The notes under the pieces: generated by a model
The model's database searches: none
What the model saw: the letters and a program-made list of their open reading frames with translations, nothing else
Told to the model about the DNA's origin: nothing
In this document: positions 57,995-64,000 of the stretch, in pieces
How the letters are laid out: each line of letters starts with the position of its first letter
Position numbering within the stretch: position 1 is the stretch's first letter
Origin: Verpa conica
Taxonomy: Eukaryota; Ascomycota; Pezizomycetes; Pezizales; Morchellaceae
Length of the DNA: 64,000 nucleotides
Assembly: GCA_033030425.1 (NCBI GenBank)
Contig: JAUFSD010000021.1
Coordinates: 434,001-498,000 of the forward strand
Direction: 5' to 3'
Position numbers and translations under genes: made by a program

Positions 57995-58415
57995 TTCTGA
58001 ATGGACTACGCCGTTCCCTGGTACATGGTGGGCTCAAGTTCCTGGATGGACTGTCCGTTGGAAGAACAGTGGTACTTCTGCAGCTAAACTGTTGACTGCC
58101 TTACTTAATTTTTATTATCTTGAATTGCATCCTATTATGGCAATGATGGTATAGTGCTCTAGTACTAGCTAGGCCCCTAAAGACTTTAACCTATGTACTA
58201 CCGATAATCGACAGTACACTATTGTCTTTCTAAATAATGTCATTACCTATAAAGATGGATGGTGCTTGTAGTTTGGTAGGATTCCTTCAATTAAGCGAGG
58301 TAGTTAATATTTTGGTGGTGGAAGTACCACTATATATCCCTCTAACGCGCGGACAGTCTATTTAGGAGCTCAGTCAATCATGTACCAGGGAACGGCGCAG
58401 TCCATTTAGGAAAAT
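57995..58415. repeat. Long imperfect inverted repeat (~65-bp arms)
   Basis: The left arm (about 57998-58062, with CGCCGTTCCCTGGTACAT) and right arm (about 58345-58412, with ATGTACCAGGGAACGGCG) are reverse complements over about 65 bp with scattered mismatches and about 280 bp between. TGGACTGTCCG in the left arm pairs with CGGACAGTCTA in the right. It may be a fold-back element or the remnant of a longer-TIR transposon. A further GTTCCCAGAATGGACT lies at about 58475. Confidence 0.75.
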
Positions 58416-59683
58416 TCTCCAGTAGACCAGTCCGCCAGAGAATTTTTCTTGGATAAGCAGCGTTCCCAGAATGGACTAAAACAGTATCGAGTAGGCGTAG
58501 TAAGTTTGAGCGTCGATCAGGGGCAATATATATATACTATAGAGGATTAGGGGCCGGGTCCCTCTAAGCATCAAGCAAGCAGTCGGCCTACTCTCCATCT
58601 CTCTATTTCACAAAATTGTTCTGTGAAATAACCCAGTGACCTGATATAATTACATATTATTTTATATAATAGCGTATCGTATTTGTCTTATGTATTCTCC
58701 AACCTTCTTCGAAATTAACACTTATTCTTAAAAGATGTGCCATGTTAAGACTGATTGAAGGGCCTATCATTACCCGCGTCACTGTATATTCCCCAAGCCT
58801 CTTGACTACCTCATTTACCAAGTTGGGGCCAGTATATAAGCGGGGCACATGGGGTTAGTGTGGTCCATAAATAGAATTTTAGATACTTAGATATTTACGA
58901 CTAATAAATTTACTCTCAGTAGCTAATAAATTTGTTAGAGGTCGTAAAATTTGGTGCTTTAATAATATACTGATCATACTGTGGCACCGCCATTTTTAGT
59001 TCTAGGTATATGGTAAATGCTATTTACGAGAGCGAGTGATGTGCTGCGGGCGTGATATACGGTGGAGCTCTTTATACGTGGCGCTACCATTGGTAGAAGC
59101 CTCATATCCTGAACTAACTCGCTGCTTCTGGCGGCGGGACTACTATATATGTAGGGTTGGTTCTGGCTACCACACCCTGCACTTTGGGAGTCTGATTCCT
59201 AAATTTGTTAGCTTTGGAGCGTTAAGATTATATTTACCTACTAATGTCTGTTGTATTGTAATATTTATTGCGTACCAGGCCGGCCAGCCTACGTACAGCC
59301 ACATATGAAAAGTCCTGGCATCCCCCATTAGTGAGCGCCATATACAACAGAGATGTGCCAAGCAGTAATTATATATTAAAATAGGCAGGCTAAAAGTGTA
59401 TATGTAGGTAGGTTTGGTTTGGTCAATTCCCCCACCCAGAGACATAATTTATGGCTTTAATATACCTACTTTGGGTGCTTTTTAGGTACTTAGGTTTGTG
59501 ATTTTGTAGTGTGCTCTTTCAAAGATCCTCCTATATATAGTAGCTACTTAAAATATTAGGGAGCTATTTCCATGTTGTATTTTTCTTCTGGGATTTTTTA
59601 CTAGCTGTAAAGAAAATCTTTTTTGATTGTATATGTATAGAAATTCGTACTTCTGTCACAGCTGCACATACCACTTTATACTA

Positions 59684-59770
59684 GTCTCGTTCCCAGCCCC
59701 AATGGTTGCTTTTGCTGCGCAGCCACTACGGTGACGCAGCAAGCTGCGCCGTAGGGGATGGGCACGAGAC
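59684..59770. mobile_element. 87-bp TA-flanked mini inverted-repeat element
   Basis: The left end GTCTCGTTCCCAGCCCC and right end (reverse complement) GTCTCGTGCCCATCCCC match over 17 bp with two mismatches. TA is present on both sides (59682-59683 and 59771-59772). An internal GCTGCG/CGCAGC pairing adds a second hairpin. It is too short to encode anything. Confidence 0.8.
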
Positions 59771-60554
59771 TAACTTTATACCACTTTACCAAAACAGGGT
59801 AAAAATGTTACCATGCCATGATATTATACGTTATCAAATCTACCCGAACATTTAGATTGCACCTAAGCAAATCTCCCACAACAACCCCCATCCCAAAAGC
59901 TTGACACAAACAGTCACACTAAGCTTATAGCCACTATAGCCCCTGGGAATTCCATAAATAAAATTATCTTTCTTACAGCTATTGTGGTTATGGAGTAAAA
60001 CTTGCTCAAAGATGCTTTTGCATACAAAATGTATAATAGAGGGTCCCTGAGTCATTTTTCTAAACTAGCTACATAATTCTATCTTGAAAAGCCGGTTTTT
60101 GATACATAAAATACCCTGGGGTGCCAGAATTTTTCATACATGGCTGTATATAGATGGCTGCTCAATTAATTTTTATCGCGGAAGACCAATTTGATTCTGC
60201 TTTAGGCGTAGGATCGAGGCTGGGCATATTTTTCTACAGGTCTACCACTGTGGAACTATAAAAAGGTAAGTAGTAATCTAGGCTGAAGAGAATCCCCTCG
60301 GAATAGTCTATTAGGTGGAATTTATATCTCCCCGAAAGTATATTATCTAAAATATCGTGAAAATTAGTGATGCGGGACTTCCGGTGTGTATCGGACCATG
60401 GACTACACTCTAGCCTATAAGCTATCATCTTTTTTTAATAGCAAACTCTTTACTCGGGAGGAAAGATAAATCCTTCGGGTATGACTCTTTTTTGAAAGAT
60501 TATAATATGATTGCTCCAGCTGGTTCAACGAGTGTTGAATAGGAAAATCAGATT

Positions 60555-60569
60555 CTAGGGTTAGGGTTA
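60555..60569. promoter_or_regulatory. Telobox-like CTAGGGTTAGGGTTA
   Basis: Two tandem TTAGGG units lie about 155 bp upstream of the PPR gene start. Telobox-like elements occur in promoters of ribosome and translation genes in several eukaryotes; it could equally be a chance or interstitial telomere repeat. Confidence 0.35.
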
Positions 60570-60723
60570 TTCGGCCAAACTTAATCGGGTGAGGGAATCG
60601 GACGACACCAGAAAAAAAAACTGCCCTCTACCGAATTATCTTATCCGCCCGCCCCACCACCCCCCGCATAATGCGCGACGTCAACCCATAACGACCCTGC
60701 GCAGACGATGATGACGGACCACG

Positions 60724-63015
60724 ATGAGACCTCCATTGCACGCCATAGCGCCCTCCCAGAGCACCCTCCGCTATTTGCGCCAAATCCTATTTCCCAGGCT
60801 TTACGAATTCCGCCCTGTTATGGCCAGTTGTGCTCGAACTCAGAATGCCTGGGCAGGAGAATTCTCTAAACAGAGAGGTTTTCACGATAGGGTGTTGGGG
60901 GTGGGCGGGGAAGGAAAAGGACAAGAAGATATGGCGTTGTTATCTTCGCTAGTGTCTCCAGTTAGGGAGGATGCTGTGAAGAATTCAACATGGAGACGGA
61001 AGAAGAAAAAAACGCATTGGGCCCCATCAGTAATTCGATCAAAACCAAGAAGTCAAATTAAAAAAAGAATTGACCCCTCCTGGCATTTACAGAACTCCCG
61101 TCTCATTCACGAAAAACGTTTGAATGAAGCTGTGGAAAAATGGCTTGATGCGAAGGACCGAGGTGCAGATGAGCAAGATTTGAAGAGGCTGGGTATAGCT
61201 TTGATGAAAGCGTTTAATAGGAATCAACGAGCACGAGGAACACCTCATGTCTTTCATAATATGGCTGGGCTGGGCTCGGGTTCAGTCAATACACGGTGTT
61301 TGAATCTATGCATGGAGGCATACCTGTTGAATAATCGGCCGAAAAAGTTAATTCAGGTGTTCAAGAAATATCAAAGACTTGTCAAACCGGACCCTATGAC
61401 GGTTAACATCATCCTGAGAAATTTCATTTCCATGAAGAAACTACGGGAAGCGGAGGACTTATTAAGAGTCCTTTTAGGACTGAAAGGGCCTGTTACGCAG
61501 ACTTCGTTTGCGATACTTCTGTACGGAGTGAGGCAGACCAGTGGGGACTTCGAGGAGATGAAAAGGATATTCGAATGGATAAAAACAACTAAATTGGGTC
61601 CTCACTCATCAATTTACAATATCATGATCAAAATGGCATTGGATAATAGCCGGTACGGCCTTGCAAGGGAGTACGCAGAAGAGATGGTAGCGAAAGGGTT
61701 GAAATACAATACAGACACCTTTGTTCTATTTCTCTCCACGCAATCAAAGGCTGGAGACTGGGAAGGTGTCGGGACAACAATGAGGCGGATGCAGGAGTAT
61801 AATATAAAGCTCTCTACAGAGGGGTTTAACACACTTCTACACTCCTATTCCAAGGTAGCTGATTTACCTCCTACCGAGCGCTTCTTCGAATCAATGTTAT
61901 CCTACGACATCATCCCCAACCGCTATTCCTTCAACATTATGATTTACGCCTCTATTCGTGCCAAAGACGACGAAGCTAAAGAGCGCTGGATCAACAGTAT
62001 GAAATCTGCTGGGTTCATTCCAGACGTCGTTACCTTCAATATCCTCTTTCATGAGCTTCGCAAAGCTAAAGTCCAACCATTTCTTCTCCGTCGCTTATAC
62101 AACGCTGCCGCTGATATAGATCCAAATCTCGTGGATAATACGACCAAAGCCATGCTCCTCGACTCGATGTTTAAAGACTCCCTTGCCTACGGACGCCGCC
62201 GAAACCTCCGTCGTTTAAAGCCTTTACTGCTAGAAGATGATATCTTCCTCCCAGAGATTCGGGAAATGGAATCTGCAGTCAATGCTAATCGCCCATATGA
62301 TGCGATCTGCATCTTCAGCGACATTATTTCCCGAGGTCTAAAACCAACAAATTTCCTTACCGCTGTCGCCATCCGTGCATCTTTCAGAATTCCAGAGTCA
62401 GAACACGATCACATCTCCCGCCTCCTCTATATCGCGCAATTACGTGGTGTCTCGGTTAACGAAGTTGTCATGACCGTACTCTCATCCTACGACCAAAATT
62501 TCCCGGAGGCTTCCCCTGAACAACTAAACGCCATCTTACAGCGTATTCATACCTCCTATAGATTCATGGACAGATCCTTTTTATCGGTCAGTCACTATGT
62601 ATTAATTCAATCTGCATGGCAGCTTATCCAGTCCGAAAACCCACATGGTGCTATATTCTTAATGAACCAGATCAGTAACACGCGCTGGGGTTTGAAGTGG
62701 AATATTGTGGGGTTAACAGTATTACTGAAAGCGTATACTATGGTCAGAGACTTGAAGGGAATGGTCTGGATCGTGGATACAATGGAGGCACAGGAGGAGA
62801 TACCCGATAGGCTGTTTATGAGGTACCTTAGGAGGGCTAAGGAGGTTGCAGAGAGTCAAGAAGATGAGCAATTTATAGCGTGGCTTGTGGCGCGGTGTAT
62901 AAAATTTCGGACCACACTGAAGGAGAGAGAGTCGGATGACAAGGCACGGGAGATATTACGGTTTTTCGAAGACCGGGAAAAAAAGAGAAGATCTATAGCA
63001 CCAGCGAGTGCCTGA
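60724..63015 (+). CDS. Pentatricopeptide-repeat protein, probably mitochondrial
   Basis: Intronless, 763 residues. The N-terminus is basic with few acidic residues (MRPPLHAIAPSQSTLRYLRQ), as in a mitochondrial targeting sequence. From about residue 195 to 480 the sequence consists of ~35-residue helical repeats, for example VNIILRNFISMKKLREAEDL, SIYNIMIKMALDNSRYGLAR, FNTLLHSYSKVADLPPTERF, SFNIMIYASIRAKDDEAKER and VTFNILFHELRKAK; later repeats at 510-720 are more divergent. The tail is charged and coiled-coil-like. PPR proteins bind organellar RNA and affect its stability or translation. The target transcript cannot be predicted here, and I cannot match it to one named fungal protein. Confidence 0.88.
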   Translation: MRPPLHAIAPSQSTLRYLRQILFPRLYEFRPVMASCARTQNAWAGEFSKQRGFHDRVLGVGGEGKGQEDMALLSSLVSPVREDAVKNSTWRRKKKKTHWAPSVIRSKPRSQIKKRIDPSWHLQNSRLIHEKRLNEAVEKWLDAKDRGADEQDLKRLGIALMKAFNRNQRARGTPHVFHNMAGLGSGSVNTRCLNLCMEAYLLNNRPKKLIQVFKKYQRLVKPDPMTVNIILRNFISMKKLREAEDLLRVLLGLKGPVTQTSFAILLYGVRQTSGDFEEMKRIFEWIKTTKLGPHSSIYNIMIKMALDNSRYGLAREYAEEMVAKGLKYNTDTFVLFLSTQSKAGDWEGVGTTMRRMQEYNIKLSTEGFNTLLHSYSKVADLPPTERFFESMLSYDIIPNRYSFNIMIYASIRAKDDEAKERWINSMKSAGFIPDVVTFNILFHELRKAKVQPFLLRRLYNAAADIDPNLVDNTTKAMLLDSMFKDSLAYGRRRNLRRLKPLLLEDDIFLPEIREMESAVNANRPYDAICIFSDIISRGLKPTNFLTAVAIRASFRIPESEHDHISRLLYIAQLRGVSVNEVVMTVLSSYDQNFPEASPEQLNAILQRIHTSYRFMDRSFLSVSHYVLIQSAWQLIQSENPHGAIFLMNQISNTRWGLKWNIVGLTVLLKAYTMVRDLKGMVWIVDTMEAQEEIPDRLFMRYLRRAKEVAESQEDEQFIAWLVARCIKFRTTLKERESDDKAREILRFFEDREKKRRSIAPASA

Positions 63016-64000
63016 ATTGCTTTTGTTTCATGTTTTATGTTTTTATGCTAGTTGGGTTAGGAGCTATTCTAAAGGTTTCATTTGATGTTATACTTATTCC
63101 GGGTAGACAGGTTACGTACTTTGTAGTCACTCATAAACTGTAGATAGGTGGAGCATGGTAACCGGAGTATATTTTTTCACTTTTTTTTGTATATCGTATA
63201 TACCGGGTTAGATTGTCAGAATGGGGTATTATAGATCAAGGATCGGGCAGGAAAAATCTCCATTGTACGTAAATATGCAGGAATACAATTAGCTAGGTTA
63301 CGGGAATGAGTTTTAGCAATGGCTTTCGTAATTAAGAGTGGTTTTTATGAACACCCATCCACTTTTGATAAAAAACGACCTGGCATTCTCGAGGATGGAC
63401 TACTAGATGGAAGATTTCCTATGATGTAGCTGTAAGTTCCACCAGCTGTCCTGGTGAGGGTGTGGGTGTGGGGGTCGTAAAGAGAAAGGGTCTTATCCTG
63501 GCTAGGCTAAACGTGTATTCTATAACTTCAATTTATGGACTGTGGTGGTTGCACCAGCTGTAGTGAGAAATATTTTAGATGATATTAATTAATATAAAAG
63601 GTCTAATAAGACATCCAAATAACTACTAATGCAGAGCGCTAAGTTTAATTTACCACAAAACCCCCCAAGGGTTATTAGGAGCCTATCACAGCTGTAACAG
63701 GTCAACTTCGAGTCATCTATGCCTTGTATATGTTCTGGCCCGTTGGGGGGACGTCCCCTCAATGGGCCAACCTGTTGGAGGGACGTCCTCTATATGGGCC
63801 TACGTCCCCTGTATGGGTAACAACATAAAAAAAACCCCTGGCTACAAAAAAACACTCAGAACAAAGCTTTCAGCCTCCTATAAGTTTAATAAAGCATAGT
63901 ATAAAATCCTCAAAAATCACAAATATAGTTCAAGATAGATTTATATTTTCTAGATATTATTCTTATTCTTTTTAGTTTCCCTGTATTAATTAGGCTATAC
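63016..64000. other. 3' flank of the PPR gene with palindromic repeats
   Basis: AT-rich DNA with no gene in view. A palindromic repeat cluster at 63724-63820 is the only notable structure. Confidence 0.6.
63724..63820. repeat. Cluster of ACGTCC-centred palindromes
   Basis: TATATGTTCTGGCCCGTTG and its inverted partner flank ACGT as in the 52.4-kb palindrome. Degenerate units follow in series: GTTGGAGGGACGTCCTCTA and TACGTCCCCTGTATGGG. At least three such half-palindromic units lie head to tail. Confidence 0.75.

Larger units (their letters stand above)
52240..60723. other. Transposon island
   Basis: 8.5 kb with no host gene that I can support. It contains a palindrome (52428-52483), an interrupted mariner element (52484-55492), a structured insertion (53981-55207), a MITE (55685-55930), an intact mariner element (56306-57721), a long inverted repeat (57995-58415) and a tiny MITE (59684-59770). 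Remaining stretches (58420-59680 and 59775-60550) are AT-rich with only short, unconvincing frames. Confidence 0.7.

Noticed and set aside
1..64000. CRISPR arrays, rRNA genes, operons, Shine-Dalgarno sites
   Set aside because: None seen; intron-bearing genes and eukaryotic protein families make prokaryotic features inapplicable.

Overview
The window reads as nuclear DNA of a filamentous ascomycete (Pezizomycotina). Genes are split by short introns of about 45-90 nt (longest 151 nt) with fungal GT...CTAAY...AG signals. They encode ergosterol-pathway squalene epoxidase, an ApsA/Num1-type cortical anchor with a C-terminal PH domain, and a fungal LFGxRxxERGFYGG-type membrane protein. Intergenic DNA is AT-rich and full of small TA-flanked inverted-repeat elements. 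A Pezizomycetes (truffle/cup fungus) origin would fit this repeat-rich layout, but that is a guess. No prokaryotic features, rRNA, true tRNA or CRISPR were seen.

Layout. 1-728: 5' half of the DNA polymerase delta small subunit (minus, runs off the left edge). 2838-5017: RING-finger protein (plus). 5018-7883: AT-rich intergenic DNA with a MITE. 7884-8852: ADP-sugar-type Nudix hydrolase (minus). 8853-13173: no supportable gene. 13174-33097 is the housekeeping core: conserved single-pass membrane protein, squalene epoxidase (ERG1), YSA1-type ADP-ribose pyrophosphatase, gamma-glutamylcyclotransferase-like protein, divergent SEC11 and VPS34, TFIIIC tau95 (TFC1), mitochondrial uS11, ribosomal protein eS19, and a four-exon multi-pass membrane protein. 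36029-37015: splicing factor CWC24. 38894-45004: the giant ApsA/Num1 gene. 45.9-50 kb: fold-back repeats, a decayed ankyrin-repeat pseudogene and a non-autonomous pogo-like element. 50201-52239: seven-exon MFS transporter. 52.4-60.5 kb: transposon island. 60724-63015: mitochondrial-type PPR protein.

The transposon island holds two Tc1/mariner-superfamily elements. One (56306-57721) looks intact, with apparently identical terminal inverted repeats and an uninterrupted two-exon transposase. The other (52484-55492) would also encode a full transposase, but a compact, ORF-free, hairpin-rich 1.23-kb insertion interrupts its last coding exon. Removing that insertion restores the reading frame exactly. 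I could not assign it to a known class, and it is the best candidate here for something undescribed.

The most interesting protein-level signal is in the ApsA/Num1-like protein. A run of about a dozen Q-centred (T/V/I/A)-Q-(S/T/F) motifs, four of them in near-tandem GTQSD repeats, brackets a 16-copy, 14-residue (two-heptad) coiled-coil repeat. This resembles a multivalent dynein light chain (LC8) docking array in a protein family known to anchor dynein at the cortex.

Coordinates of multi-exon genes were derived by hand from splice signals, reading-frame phase and remembered family conservation. Individual exon borders, especially at weak donors, should be checked with RNA-seq.
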